Below, piece by piece: positions 26,667 to 35,912 of a stretch of DNA of 42,492 bases. The notes below the pieces were generated by a model, which worked only from the letters and a program-made list of their open reading frames with translations, was not told the origin of the DNA and did no database searches. The translations under genes were made by a program, and so were the position numbers. The stretch lies in assembly GCA_023134145.1 (NCBI GenBank), contig JAGLUW010000007.1, forward strand, positions 1 through 42,492, written 5' to 3'. This stretch comes from Sulfuriflexus sp. (GTDB lineage: Bacteria; Pseudomonadota; Gammaproteobacteria; AKS1). Numbering within the stretch: the stretch's first letter is position 1; each line of letters begins with the position of its first letter.

Positions 26667-26902
26667 AGCTGCGGAATATTAAAAAAACCATAAGATTTAT
26701 ATATTTGAGATATTTACTGATTCTTGGCATAGCCACTTTCTGCAACTAAAATACTTGTCATACCGGCTTTTTCAGCAATACTCTAACTAACTGTAAATAC
26801 TATTCAACAATATTATTAAGAAGTTGTTCTAAACTGCTTGATTTTATTTGATATTTGCGTAAATCTTAGCTTATTAAGCATGCTAGAAATGAGGGCCATT
26901 AA

Positions 26903-28681
26903 TTGTCCACACAAGTTAGAAAAAAAATTCGGCTCGGTGATTTACTCGTAGAACATAAGGTGATTTCAGAACATCAGCTTATGCAGGCGCTTGCTGCACA
27001 GAAAACCAGTGGCCGAAAACTAGGTAAGGTATTGATTGAAGAGGGATTTATCGATGAAGATAAAATGCTCGATTTCCTTTCACGTCAATTACATATTCCT
27101 TTTATTGACCTGAAATACTATAAATATTCCGCAGATACGGTCCGCCTACTTCCAGAAACACATGCACGTCGTTATCGTGCGATTAGTCTTGATGCTAGTG
27201 GCGACGATATATTGGTGGGTATGGCCGATCCTACTGATATCTTCGGCTACGATGAAATTGCCAATATTTTAAAACGCCCCATTCGCCAAGCATTAGTACG
27301 TGAAGCCGATCTACTTAAAACCATTGATACCGTTTATCGCCGTACTCAAGATATCAACACCTTTGCTGAAGAACTGGGTGAAGAGCTATCGGCCAATGAT
27401 TTTGACGTAAGCCAACTTGGTGACAATGCAGATGTTGCCGATGCGCCTGTTGTTAAATTACTCCAATCATTATTTGAGGATGCCGTACAAGTAGGTGCTT
27501 CAGATATTCATATTGAACCAGATGAGAATCAATTACGTATTCGCCAACGTGTTGACGGCATGCTGAATGAAACAGTGATGAAAGAAGCACGTATTGCTAC
27601 CGCACTTGTCTCACGCCTTAAGCTCATGGCAAGTCTGAATATTTCTGAACGACGCCTACCACAAGATGGACGTTTCAATATTCGTGTTGATGGTAAAAGT
27701 ATCGACATTCGTTTATCGACCATGCCTATTCAACACGGTGAATCTGTTGTGATGCGTTTGCTCGATCAATCGCACGGTCTACTCAATCTGAATCAACTCG
27801 GTATGCCTGACGACATTCGTGAGCGCTTCCAAAAAATTATTACACGTCCACATGGTCTTGTGCTTGTTACAGGCCCGACGGGTAGTGGTAAAACAACGAC
27901 GCTTTATTCTGCACTTAATCTTTTAAATAAACCTGAAACAAAAATTATTACTGTAGAAGATCCCGTTGAGTATCGTTTACCTAGAATTAATCAGGTACAA
28001 GTGAAACCTTCTATTGATCTAACCTTTGCGCGCGTTTTACGTACGGCACTACGTCAAGATCCAGACATTGTTCTGGTTGGCGAAATGCGCGATCACGAAA
28101 CCGTTGAAATGGGTTTACGTGCAGCAATGACCGGTCACTTAGTATTATCAACGCTGCATACCAACGATGCTATTAGTACTGCATTACGTTTACTCGATAT
28201 GGGTGCTGAAGGTTACTTAGTTGCATCCGCATTAGATGCCGTACTAGCCCAACGACTAGTCCGCCGTATTTGTGAAAGCTGTATTGAAGATTATAAACTT
28301 GATACACATGAATGGGCATGGGCTCAACAAATCATTGGCGAGAAAACTGATAGTATTCAATTTAAACACGGTGCCGGCTGTCCACACTGTAATAACACGG
28401 GTTATCATGGTCGCATTGGTGTTTATGAATTACTCGAAATCAATCATGATCTGGCTAATGCCTTACGCATGAACGATGCCGCCGCCTTTAATACTGCCGC
28501 TGAACGTACAGCTTCATTTAGGCCATTAGTTATGTCTGTTATGGATCTTGCAGAAAAAGGTGTTAGCACTATTGAAGAAGCGATGCGTATTTCTGGCGAT
28601 ATTAATATTGATGCTGAAGATTTTGAATTACCAACCCCGAATCTCAATGTTGAATTAGAAGACATATCAACCGAACATTAA
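26903..28681 (+). CDS. mshE: MSHA pilus extension ATPase MshE
   Basis: MshE powers assembly of the MSHA type IV pilus. The 592-residue protein opens with two copies of the cyclic-di-GMP-binding MshEN motif: RLGDLLVEHKVISEHQLMQAL (residues 10-30) and KLGKVLIEEGFIDEDKMLDFL (about 38-58). Pilus extension is thus probably activated by cyclic di-GMP. The ATPase domain has Walker A GPTGSGKT (residues 324-331), the Asp box and Walker B region QDPDIVLVGEMRD, and a zinc site CESC with CPHC. The start is TTG with GAGGG upstream. It is the first gene of the msh group. Confidence 0.95.
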   Translation: MSTQVRKKIRLGDLLVEHKVISEHQLMQALAAQKTSGRKLGKVLIEEGFIDEDKMLDFLSRQLHIPFIDLKYYKYSADTVRLLPETHARRYRAISLDASGDDILVGMADPTDIFGYDEIANILKRPIRQALVREADLLKTIDTVYRRTQDINTFAEELGEELSANDFDVSQLGDNADVADAPVVKLLQSLFEDAVQVGASDIHIEPDENQLRIRQRVDGMLNETVMKEARIATALVSRLKLMASLNISERRLPQDGRFNIRVDGKSIDIRLSTMPIQHGESVVMRLLDQSHGLLNLNQLGMPDDIRERFQKIITRPHGLVLVTGPTGSGKTTTLYSALNLLNKPETKIITVEDPVEYRLPRINQVQVKPSIDLTFARVLRTALRQDPDIVLVGEMRDHETVEMGLRAAMTGHLVLSTLHTNDAISTALRLLDMGAEGYLVASALDAVLAQRLVRRICESCIEDYKLDTHEWAWAQQIIGEKTDSIQFKHGAGCPHCNNTGYHGRIGVYELLEINHDLANALRMNDAAAFNTAAERTASFRPLVMSVMDLAEKGVSTIEEAMRISGDINIDAEDFELPTPNLNVELEDISTEH

Positions 28682-28683
28682 TC

Positions 28684-29904
28684 ATGGCAACTTTTTCTTA
28701 TAAAGGCAGAACCAACCGCGGCGATTCTATTGAAGGCAATATTAGTGCTGCAAATGCCGATGCGGTAGCCGCGCAATTATTTAACAGTGGTATCACCCCC
28801 ATTGATATCACTGAACAAGCAGAAAAATCTGCTGATATTAAATTAAGTAATTTATTTGGCGAAAAGGTAGGTCTTGATGAGCTAATTTTATTTAGTCGGC
28901 AAATGTATACCTTGATGAAATCAGGGGTACCCATTACTCGATCCATTACCAGTCTTGCAGAATCCTCCAACAATGTCGCTTTGCATAATGCCTTGCTCAC
29001 TCTTGTTGAAGAGCTTGAATCAGGCCGTGAACTATCTACAGCGATGGCTCAATACCCTAAAATATTCAGCACCCTTTATGTCAGTATGATTCAAGTGGGT
29101 GAAAACACCGGTCGACTCGATGAAGCCTTTTTACAAATTTCAGAGTATCTCGCATTAGATAAAGATACCCGTGATCGCATTAAAGCCGCTCTGCGTTATC
29201 CGGTTATTGTGCTAGTCGCGATTGCTGGCGCCATTGCGATTATTAACCTATTCGTCATACCCGCCTTTGCCAAAGTCTATTCTGGTTTAAATGCCGAATT
29301 ACCCTGGGCAACTAAAATACTTATCGCCACCTCAAATTTTATGGTTGCGAACTGGCCGTTTTTACTCGCCGGAATAATTATGACGTTTGTTGGCATCACC
29401 ATGTATGTGCGTACCGATGAAGGTCGTTATAAATGGCACAAATATAAACTACGCATTCCAGTCGTTGGCAGTATTATTAATCGTTCACTGTTAGCCCGCT
29501 TCTCTCGATCCTTCGCCATGGCAACACGCGCAGGTGTTCCGCTTATTCAAACCATGACGGTGGTTGCGCGCGCTGTTGATAATGACTTTATATCAGAACG
29601 CGTACTGCAAATGCGTAATGGTGTTGAACGTGGCGATACGCTGACTCGCACCGCTGCGGCCACTGGATTATTTACCCCTTTAGTCATTCAAATGATGTCG
29701 GTTGGCGAAGAAACCGGTGCAGTTGATGATTTATTGCAAGAAGTCGCCGAATATTATGAACGCGAAGTCGATTACGACCTTAAAAACCTCAGTGCGGCCA
29801 TTGAGCCAATTCTGATTGTCGCAATCGGTATCATGGTATTTATCTTAGCCCTTGGCGTGTTCCTGCCAATGTGGGATCTCGCTGGCGCCTACAAAGGTCG
29901 GTAA
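28684..29904 (+). CDS. mshG: MSHA inner-membrane platform protein MshG (GspF/PilC family)
   Basis: MshG is the polytopic platform on which MshE drives pilin assembly. The 406-residue protein contains two GspF domains: LILFSRQMYTLMKSGVPITRS with IQVGENTGRLDEAFLQISEYL, and LLARFSRSFAMATRAGVPLIQ with MMSVGEETGAVDDLLQEVAEYYE. Membrane helices lie near residues 172-194, 218-240 and 372-392. It starts 2 nt after mshE. Confidence 0.95.
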   Translation: MATFSYKGRTNRGDSIEGNISAANADAVAAQLFNSGITPIDITEQAEKSADIKLSNLFGEKVGLDELILFSRQMYTLMKSGVPITRSITSLAESSNNVALHNALLTLVEELESGRELSTAMAQYPKIFSTLYVSMIQVGENTGRLDEAFLQISEYLALDKDTRDRIKAALRYPVIVLVAIAGAIAIINLFVIPAFAKVYSGLNAELPWATKILIATSNFMVANWPFLLAGIIMTFVGITMYVRTDEGRYKWHKYKLRIPVVGSIINRSLLARFSRSFAMATRAGVPLIQTMTVVARAVDNDFISERVLQMRNGVERGDTLTRTAAATGLFTPLVIQMMSVGEETGAVDDLLQEVAEYYEREVDYDLKNLSAAIEPILIVAIGIMVFILALGVFLPMWDLAGAYKGR

Positions 29905-29910
29905 ACAATT

Positions 29911-30549
29911 GTGATCATATCAATTAAAAATATCCCAACCCATTGTATTGATAAAGGAATCTGGCTAAAATCAAAAAAACAGCGTGGCTTCTCATTACTC
30001 GAACTAGTTTTAGTCGTAGCAATCATTAGTCTCTTATTCGTAGTGGCTGTTGATAAATTGCTTATATTAAAAGTCGAAGCCGAACGCACTGCTATGGCAC
30101 AAATACTGGGTAGTCTACGCAGTGCGATGGGTATTCAAGTTGCTTCGCACATCAGTAAGAACAAAGTAGATGAACTGATCGAGCTCACTGATAGTAATCC
30201 GATGGATTGGCTCGCAGAAAAACCTGAAAACTACATTGGTGTATTGGATGAACCTGATCCAGCTGATATTAAGATCCGAACATGGTATTTTGACAGCTAT
30301 AACAAATACTTAGTTTATCGCGTGAGCAGCAGCGGTTATTTTAAAAGTTCGCTAAAAGGTGTAAAAAGAGCGCGCTTTCGTGTCAATCTTGACTATACTG
30401 ATGTAGACGGGGATGGGGAATTTAACCAAGAGATCGACAAAATTCATGGTTTGACGCTAAAAAACGTTGAACCATACCAATGGTTGGCTGAGCCAATTGA
30501 TATTAATGACTATACCAGCCCGAATAACGACGCAATTGAAACTAAATAA
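29911..30549 (+). CDS. Type IV prepilin-like protein in the mshF/mshB position
   Basis: The 212-residue protein has a class III signal: a 26-residue basic leader ending KKQRG, cleavage before FSLLELVLVV, Glu at +5 and a hydrophobic helix. The start is GTG, the only start codon in frame before the leader. The C-terminal part contains an aspartate-rich stretch DVDGDGEFNQE that resembles a calcium-binding loop. It lies between mshG and mshA, where Vibrio has mshF and mshB; sequence alone does not decide which it corresponds to. It probably acts as a minor pilin. Confidence 0.8.
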   Translation: MIISIKNIPTHCIDKGIWLKSKKQRGFSLLELVLVVAIISLLFVVAVDKLLILKVEAERTAMAQILGSLRSAMGIQVASHISKNKVDELIELTDSNPMDWLAEKPENYIGVLDEPDPADIKIRTWYFDSYNKYLVYRVSSSGYFKSSLKGVKRARFRVNLDYTDVDGDGEFNQEIDKIHGLTLKNVEPYQWLAEPIDINDYTSPNNDAIETK

Positions 30550-30585
30550 TATGTACTACCGAACTAAATTTTAAGGAGTTCCAGC

Positions 30586-31020
30586 ATGAAGAAGCAACAA
30601 AGTGGTTTTACCCTAATTGAATTGGTCATCGTGATCGTGATTCTTGGCCTATTAGCTGCAACCGCTTTACCGCGTTTTGCTGATTTAACCGAAGATGCAG
30701 AAGAAGCCGCAATGGATGGTATTGCGGGTGGTGTACGCTCAGCTTCCTCTATTGCGCATGCACAAGCACTTGTTGATGACCAAACAGGCGCTTCAGGCAC
30801 CATTACTCTAGAAGGGCAATCGGTTGCTCTAGTTTTTGGTTACCCTACAAGAGATGGCATTAGAAATGCCATCGATACAGGTAACATAATGCCTGCTAAT
30901 TCAGGTGCTACTGCTACTTCATGGACCGTTTCAACAAAGTGTATCGTTGGCTATACTCAAGCAGCCAATGCAACAACACCACCAAGCATTACTACGAGTA
31001 GTGGTACATGTAACCCTTAA
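30586..31020 (+). CDS. mshA: MSHA major pilin MshA
   Basis: The 144-residue prepilin has a seven-residue leader MKKQQSG, then FTLIELVIVIVILGLLAATALPRF with Glu5, followed by the MshA-type ADLTEDAEEAAMDGIAGG. Two C-terminal cysteines (TKCIVGY and TCNP) define the disulfide D-loop. That loop holds a Ser/Thr/Pro-rich segment ATTPPSITTSSGT, a possible O-glycosylation target. The ribosome site AAGGAG is the strongest in the pilus locus and a terminator follows. Both fit a highly expressed major subunit. Confidence 0.9.
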   Translation: MKKQQSGFTLIELVIVIVILGLLAATALPRFADLTEDAEEAAMDGIAGGVRSASSIAHAQALVDDQTGASGTITLEGQSVALVFGYPTRDGIRNAIDTGNIMPANSGATATSWTVSTKCIVGYTQAANATTPPSITTSSGTCNP

Positions 31021-31038
31021 AAATTGTTACAAATCTAA

Positions 31039-31073
31039 AAAGAAGGGCGCTATTAGCGCCCTTCTTTATTTAT
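31039..31073 (+). terminator. Strong terminator after mshA
   Basis: A perfect 11-bp stem, AAGAAGGGCGC (31040-31050) and GCGCCCTTCTT (31056-31066), extended by one A-T pair, has a 5-nt loop and is followed by TATTTAT. It ends the pilin transcript; the minor-pilin genes downstream then depend on readthrough or on another promoter. Confidence 0.85.
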
Positions 31074-31083
31074 AACTGCAATC

Positions 31084-33072
31084 ATGACATTAAATGTTAA
31101 TAACCCTACCATTATATTCACCGGCCTATTTACAACATGGGTTATGGCACTCTTCTTTAATGGACTTAATGTTGAGCAACTAATCTTTGTTCAATTACTT
31201 CTCTTAACTACCGCGTTAATGACAAGCTACCAATTACCAAACAAACCTTTAACATTTCCATTAAATAATTTAACAATCATCTTTGCCCTTTTTTGGCTTT
31301 GGATCATCATTGCTCCAAACTGGAGCTTATCTCCACACACAAGCAATACAAATGCTTGGATCATTAGTTTACTACCAGTAACATTTTTTATTATTCAATT
31401 TTCACGTCTTAATGAAAAACATTGGTATTATTTTTCTTATGCCATACTGATTCCTGGCACACTGTTAGCCCTACATGCTATTTACCAGGTTAGCTTTACA
31501 CATCAACAAGCAACATCAATATTTTTCAATCGTAATTCATTAGCAGCGTTACTTAACCTTATTACGCTTGTAAGCATTGGTTTTTTACTAATTCAATTAC
31601 TAAAAAAACCATTTAATAAACATCTTATAATTATAGCCATTGCTATTCTTATTATAACGTATGCCATTGGTCTAACTCAGAGCCGAGGCGCTGTTATTAG
31701 CCTATATATAGCACTAAGCATATTTTTATTTTCAACTAGGAAATACCTACCGCTTAAATTATCGCTAACACTTGTTGCACTAATAACACTCACTATCTTT
31801 ATGCCTAACTTTCATGTTTCTGATGGAGATATTGCTTCTCGCCTACAAACTCTTAGCGACCCTTATTCAGCTGGAGCGAATCGATTTTATATATGGGAAT
31901 CAACTTGGGAGATGATTAAAACATCGCTCTGGTTAGGAATTGGCGCAGGTATGTTTTGGTTTGTTTACCCACAATACCGTTCATCTCTTGATACCAGTGG
32001 AGGATATTACATACATAATGATTATCTTCAAATATGGTTAGAAAATGGTCTACCCGCATTAGTTCTATTGTGCTGCTTATTTATTATGGTGCTTATCCGT
32101 TACATTAAAACGATCACTAGAGAAACAGATACCTATAAAAAAATTGAACTTACTGGAATATTTTCTGGGCTATTTGCCATTTCTTTACATAGCCTTGTGA
32201 CTTTTAATTATTATATTATTTCCATTCTTATTTTATGTGGAATATTTTTAGCCCGTTTCAACCAACTTTGTCTTAATAAATCAGATAAATTTATTACTAT
32301 CAATATTAAAAATAAATCAGCTATTTTTCTCACTTTAATCTCAATAATATTTTTCTTTATCGGTAATGAGCTTCGGCTTAATTACTTTACATATGATTAC
32401 AACAAACAAGCCCAGCCCTTCATTGCCTCAGGAAATTATGTCGTTGCTGATGATCTATTACGAAAAGCGACAGAAAGCCGTCATACTGAAAAAAATTATC
32501 TTACGCATGCTTACATGCTTCTAAAATTACTTGCGCAAACACCCGCTCACGCAAAAGAAACAAAACAAAATCTATTTAATACCGCACTATCAGATATTAA
32601 CAAAGCCGCATCTCTTAACTCTCATAGAAGCTATCTTTACCTTCTTAAAGGGCGACTTTATGCTGAAAATCCGAAATTCGTTAAGAATAATTCCCATCAA
32701 CAAGCTGAAATAGCTTTTCTTAAAAGCCTAGAACTCGACCCTCGTCAATTTAGGGCCCGATATGCACTTGCCTTACTTTATTTAAGAAATAACATGCCGA
32801 CAAAAGGCGCTCAATTATTAAATGAAGGGCTTAAAACAAACTTTATGCGGCTACCCATTAATAAAATGCCCTATCTGCAATTAAACCTACGCCTTAACCA
32901 AAAAGCAGGGGATATTAATACAGTTAATGCAATGGCACTATTAATTCAAAAACAACTAACAAAACGAAAAAAACTACCGAGCATTGCTGAAATAATAAAT
33001 AATGTCGTCAATTCCGGTTCTTCAGGCTATAATTTTGATGAATACGATAAATTTTCTAACCCTAAAATATAG
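31084..33072 (+). CDS. Wzy_C/O-antigen-ligase-like membrane protein with TPR tail, candidate pilin O-oligosaccharyltransferase
   Basis: The 662-residue protein has about ten to twelve hydrophobic segments in residues 1-445 and a soluble C-terminus. Its large periplasmic loop (GANRFYIWESTWEMIK, LGIGAGMFWFVYPQY, GYYIHNDYLQIWLENG) is the signature of the Wzy_C family, which includes O-antigen ligases and the pilin-glycosylating PglL/TfpO enzymes. The HND histidine matches an essential position in PglL. Residues about 500-605 form TPR-like repeats (AEIAFLKSLELDPRQFRARYALALLYL). It sits between mshA and mshC, so transfer of a lipid-linked glycan to the pilin is inferred. The gene is visibly more AT-rich than its neighbours, which suggests recent acquisition. 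Confidence 0.8.
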   Translation: MTLNVNNPTIIFTGLFTTWVMALFFNGLNVEQLIFVQLLLLTTALMTSYQLPNKPLTFPLNNLTIIFALFWLWIIIAPNWSLSPHTSNTNAWIISLLPVTFFIIQFSRLNEKHWYYFSYAILIPGTLLALHAIYQVSFTHQQATSIFFNRNSLAALLNLITLVSIGFLLIQLLKKPFNKHLIIIAIAILIITYAIGLTQSRGAVISLYIALSIFLFSTRKYLPLKLSLTLVALITLTIFMPNFHVSDGDIASRLQTLSDPYSAGANRFYIWESTWEMIKTSLWLGIGAGMFWFVYPQYRSSLDTSGGYYIHNDYLQIWLENGLPALVLLCCLFIMVLIRYIKTITRETDTYKKIELTGIFSGLFAISLHSLVTFNYYIISILILCGIFLARFNQLCLNKSDKFITINIKNKSAIFLTLISIIFFFIGNELRLNYFTYDYNKQAQPFIASGNYVVADDLLRKATESRHTEKNYLTHAYMLLKLLAQTPAHAKETKQNLFNTALSDINKAASLNSHRSYLYLLKGRLYAENPKFVKNNSHQQAEIAFLKSLELDPRQFRARYALALLYLRNNMPTKGAQLLNEGLKTNFMRLPINKMPYLQLNLRLNQKAGDINTVNAMALLIQKQLTKRKKLPSIAEIINNVVNSGSSGYNFDEYDKFSNPKI

Positions 33073-33089
33073 CTTATTTATATAACACT

Positions 33090-33560
33090 ATGATGCGTAA
33101 AATAAATGGCTTCACCTTGGTAGAACTAGTGGTTGTTATGGTCATTATTGGCCTAATGAGCGCAACTGCTATTCCACGTTTCTTTGACAGCCAACGCTTT
33201 GATAACCGTGGCTTTTATACTGAAGTCATTAATGCCGTGCGTTATGCACAGCAATTAGCTGTCGCGATTAACTGCAATACTCAGGTTACCCTAACCAATA
33301 ATAGCTATACCGTCACACTTGATGATAATTCAAACGAATGTGATGAAATGACTTTTGATACCCCTGCACCCAACCCTGCAACCGGCGAACTTAATTTTAT
33401 GGGTAGCAGTACTTCAATTACCAATATGACACCAACTACCTTTATATTTACAGCATTAGGCGATTTGTCTCCAACAACAAATGTCGACATCACTGTCGGT
33501 GACAATGCATTCTGTGTTAATGGCGTTACCGGTTATATCAGCGAGGCTATCTGTTCATGA
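33090..33560 (+). CDS. mshC: MSHA minor pilin, MshC-like
   Basis: The 156-residue prepilin has leader MMRKING and mature start FTLVELVVVMVIIGLMSATAIPRFFD with Glu5. The head domain (VRYAQQLAVAINCNTQVTL) resembles GspH-like minor pilins, and two C-terminal cysteines (AFCVNG and AICS) may pair. It overlaps mshD by four bases. The assignment to MshC rests on order and the N-terminus, since heads of minor pilins vary. Confidence 0.8.
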   Translation: MMRKINGFTLVELVVVMVIIGLMSATAIPRFFDSQRFDNRGFYTEVINAVRYAQQLAVAINCNTQVTLTNNSYTVTLDDNSNECDEMTFDTPAPNPATGELNFMGSSTSITNMTPTTFIFTALGDLSPTTNVDITVGDNAFCVNGVTGYISEAICS

Positions 33561-34039
33561 GTCGCTTATTAAGCTTGCAGAAAGGCACGACATTAGTTGA
33601 GCTGATTATTACCATTGTCGTTCTCGGTATTGGTCTTTCTAGCATCTTAGTCGTCATGAGCCGTAATGCTGGCAGTAGTGCCGATCCGCTTATTCTCCAT
33701 CAAGGCATTGCGATTGCTGAAGCCTATATTGAAGAAATAGTTGAAAAACCTTTTTCTGATCCTGATGGTGTTGATGGCGAAGCAACACGTGATCTTTATG
33801 ATGATATTGATGACTACGCAGCCATTGTTGCTCAAGTTCCGCGAGATCAAAATGGTAATGTCATTGCGGGTTTAAATGGTTATCTTGTTACTGTAAAAAT
33901 AATAGCAACAGAGGCGCTTGGCCCTGTCGGCAATCCAGCTCCGGCATTAAACACTCGTCGTATTACTGTTGAGGTCACTACACCCACAAGTGGTGGCACA
34001 CCTCTCACTATGAGCGCTTACCGGACAGACTTTTTCTAA
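33557..34039 (+). CDS. mshD: MSHA minor pilin, MshD-like
   Basis: The 160-residue prepilin has leader MSRLLSLQKG and mature start TTLVELIITIVVLGIGLSSIL with Glu5. The motif GIAIAEAYIEEIVEKPF resembles the GspI/MshD group. The start overlaps mshC by four bases and the stop overlaps the mshO start, so mshC-D-O-P are translationally coupled. Confidence 0.8.
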   Translation: MSRLLSLQKGTTLVELIITIVVLGIGLSSILVVMSRNAGSSADPLILHQGIAIAEAYIEEIVEKPFSDPDGVDGEATRDLYDDIDDYAAIVAQVPRDQNGNVIAGLNGYLVTVKIIATEALGPVGNPAPALNTRRITVEVTTPTSGGTPLTMSAYRTDFF

Positions 34040-34935
34040 TGACTTCCTTTAAATCACAAGCTGCCTTTTCGCTGGTCGAATTTATTATTGTGATTGTTAT
34101 CACCGGTGTTCTCGCGTCGAGTATCGCCAGTTTTATTACTTTGCCGGTACAAGGCTTCATTGATTTATCACGTCGCGCAACCTTAGTTTATTCTGCTGAA
34201 AGTGCGCTACGTCGTATGCAACGAGATATTCGCCGTGCTTTACCAAATAGTATTCGCGTTAATGCTACCGGTACGGCTATTGAAATGATCAACACAATTG
34301 AGGGTGCGCGTTATCGTGCAGCACCACCAGGTGCTCCAGATACTCGCCTTGAATTTAATACTTCCGATACCAAATTCGATATTCTTGGTAACTTTTCTGA
34401 TGAAACTCTAGCTCTACCAAGCGCAGATATTAAACACATCGCAGTCTATAATATTGGCAGTACTGATGCCGCTGGTGCTGCAATAGCAGGTTCAAATGCC
34501 TATGCAGGCGTTGCTTCCGGTACAAATGTCATTACACCTGCTGGTTATACCATTACAATAGCTGATTCTGGTAACGAGGATAACGTTACAATTGATGACG
34601 GTACTGGGGGCGGCTTCGAATTCAGCTACGCATCACCTAATAGCCGTATGTATCTTATCGATACTGCTATCTCTTATGTTTGTAGTGGCGGAGAATTACG
34701 TAGACATAGAGGTTATACTTTTACCAATAAACCAACCCAAGTTGTTCCTCCCGCTGATGGAACATCCGCCTTAATGGCTAATAATATTGCTAACTGTAGT
34801 TTTAATTACGATACAGGTAATCCTTCTCGTTCAGGTTTAATGACGCTTGATCTAACAGTCACTGCGACAACACCTTCCGGAACAACGGAATCAGTTCGTT
34901 TGCTACATCAAGTTCATGTGGACAACGTGCCATGA
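34039..34935 (+). CDS. mshO: MSHA minor pilin, MshO-like
   Basis: The 298-residue prepilin has an N-terminus MTSFKSQAAFSLVEFIIVIVI and a GspJ-like core (YSAESALRRMQRDIRRALPNSIRV). The residue before the predicted cleavage point is Ala rather than the near-invariant Gly; Glu5 is present. The head region contains a cysteine pair (SYVCSGGELRRHRGYTF and NNIANCSF). It overlaps both neighbours by one to four bases. Confidence 0.85.
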   Translation: MTSFKSQAAFSLVEFIIVIVITGVLASSIASFITLPVQGFIDLSRRATLVYSAESALRRMQRDIRRALPNSIRVNATGTAIEMINTIEGARYRAAPPGAPDTRLEFNTSDTKFDILGNFSDETLALPSADIKHIAVYNIGSTDAAGAAIAGSNAYAGVASGTNVITPAGYTITIADSGNEDNVTIDDGTGGGFEFSYASPNSRMYLIDTAISYVCSGGELRRHRGYTFTNKPTQVVPPADGTSALMANNIANCSFNYDTGNPSRSGLMTLDLTVTATTPSGTTESVRLLHQVHVDNVP

Positions 34936-35378
34936 TGATGTTTTCACGACAAAAAGGCTTCACACTTGTTGCAGCAATCTTTCTGCTTATTATCTTGGCC
35001 TCTCTCGGCGCTTATATGGTGACAATTGGTGGCACTGCTCGTGCTACAAGCACCGCTGCATTACAAGGTGCGCGTGCTTATCAAGCTGCTAGGGCAGGAA
35101 TTAATTGGTCAGTCTTTTTCATTAACGGCATTCCTAAAGATACTGCTCGTGATAATTGTGACGATATTATTGAGGCAAATTCATTCACTCTAAATGTTGC
35201 TGGGTTTAATAATTTTACAGTTAGTACTTCTTGCAAATACACCACACATGATCAACAAGGCACAGACAACATTACTGTTTATACCATTATGAGCACCGCA
35301 ACGACGGGTGGCAGTTACGGTGATCCTGATTTTATACAACGCCGTATTACAGCAACTATTTCCCCTCCATCACCATGA
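34932..35378 (+). CDS. mshP: MSHA minor pilin, MshP-like
   Basis: The 148-residue prepilin has leader MMMFSRQKG and mature start FTLVAAIFLLIILASLGAYM. Glu5 is replaced by Ala, as in GspK/PilX/MshP proteins thought to sit at the pilus tip. AALQGARAYQAARAGINWSVFFI is the typical MshP block. The two cysteines (DNCDD and TSCKY) may form a disulfide. It overlaps mshO by four bases. Confidence 0.83.
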   Translation: MMMFSRQKGFTLVAAIFLLIILASLGAYMVTIGGTARATSTAALQGARAYQAARAGINWSVFFINGIPKDTARDNCDDIIEANSFTLNVAGFNNFTVSTSCKYTTHDQQGTDNITVYTIMSTATTGGSYGDPDFIQRRITATISPPSP

Positions 35379-35393
35379 TAATTTCTTGATGGT

Positions 35394-35912
35394 ATGTTTG
35401 ATCCTGTTGCGTTAATTAAATCCTTTTGTCGTAATAACGACCAAACCGCATTCCAAGGTTTTTATCGATCTCAATCTAACAAGCTGTGGGGCTTTCTTTG
35501 TGCTCGCGGTGCCAATACTGAACTGGCCTATGATCTGCTCGCTGAAGCTTTTCTAAAATTCTCACAAAGCATTTGCAAAGACCCTCGTGCACCCGTCGCT
35601 TTTTTATATCGTATTGCGATTAATCTACACATCGACAATTATCGTCGCCAGCAAGCACGCCCCGAAGACAGCAATACTGAGCTTACCGAAGCCAGCGCAG
35701 ATTCTGCTATGCCTATTGATGAACGCGAGTGGCTACGGCGATTAATAAAAAAACTGCCTCAAAATGAACAAAACCTGCTGCTAATGCGTTATTGGATAGG
35801 ACTAACGCATCGGGAGATTGCCGAAAGTATTAAGTTGCCAGAAGGCACGGTGCGTCGCCAGGCCGCCGCTAGCCTGAAAAAATTACGCCAATATTGGCAG
35901 GAAAACCAATGA
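35394..35912 (+). CDS. ECF-type RNA polymerase sigma factor inside the msh locus
   Basis: The 172-residue protein has sigma region 2 (FQGFYRSQSNKLWGFLCARGANTELAYDLLAEAFLKF, PVAFLYRIAINLHIDNYRR) and region 4 (LPQNEQNLLLMRYWIGLTHREIAESIKLPEGTVRRQAAASLKKLR). There is no region 1.1 or 3, as expected for an ECF factor. It begins 15 nt after mshP and its stop overlaps the next ATG (ATGA). Such a gene is not part of the Vibrio msh cluster. It probably controls part of this locus, with the next gene as its anti-sigma factor. Confidence 0.9.
   Translation: MFDPVALIKSFCRNNDQTAFQGFYRSQSNKLWGFLCARGANTELAYDLLAEAFLKFSQSICKDPRAPVAFLYRIAINLHIDNYRRQQARPEDSNTELTEASADSAMPIDEREWLRRLIKKLPQNEQNLLLMRYWIGLTHREIAESIKLPEGTVRRQAAASLKKLRQYWQENQ

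Noticed and set aside
26595..26902. Cyclic-di-GMP riboswitch before mshE
   Set aside because: The conserved GEMM core sequences and paired stems are not visible.
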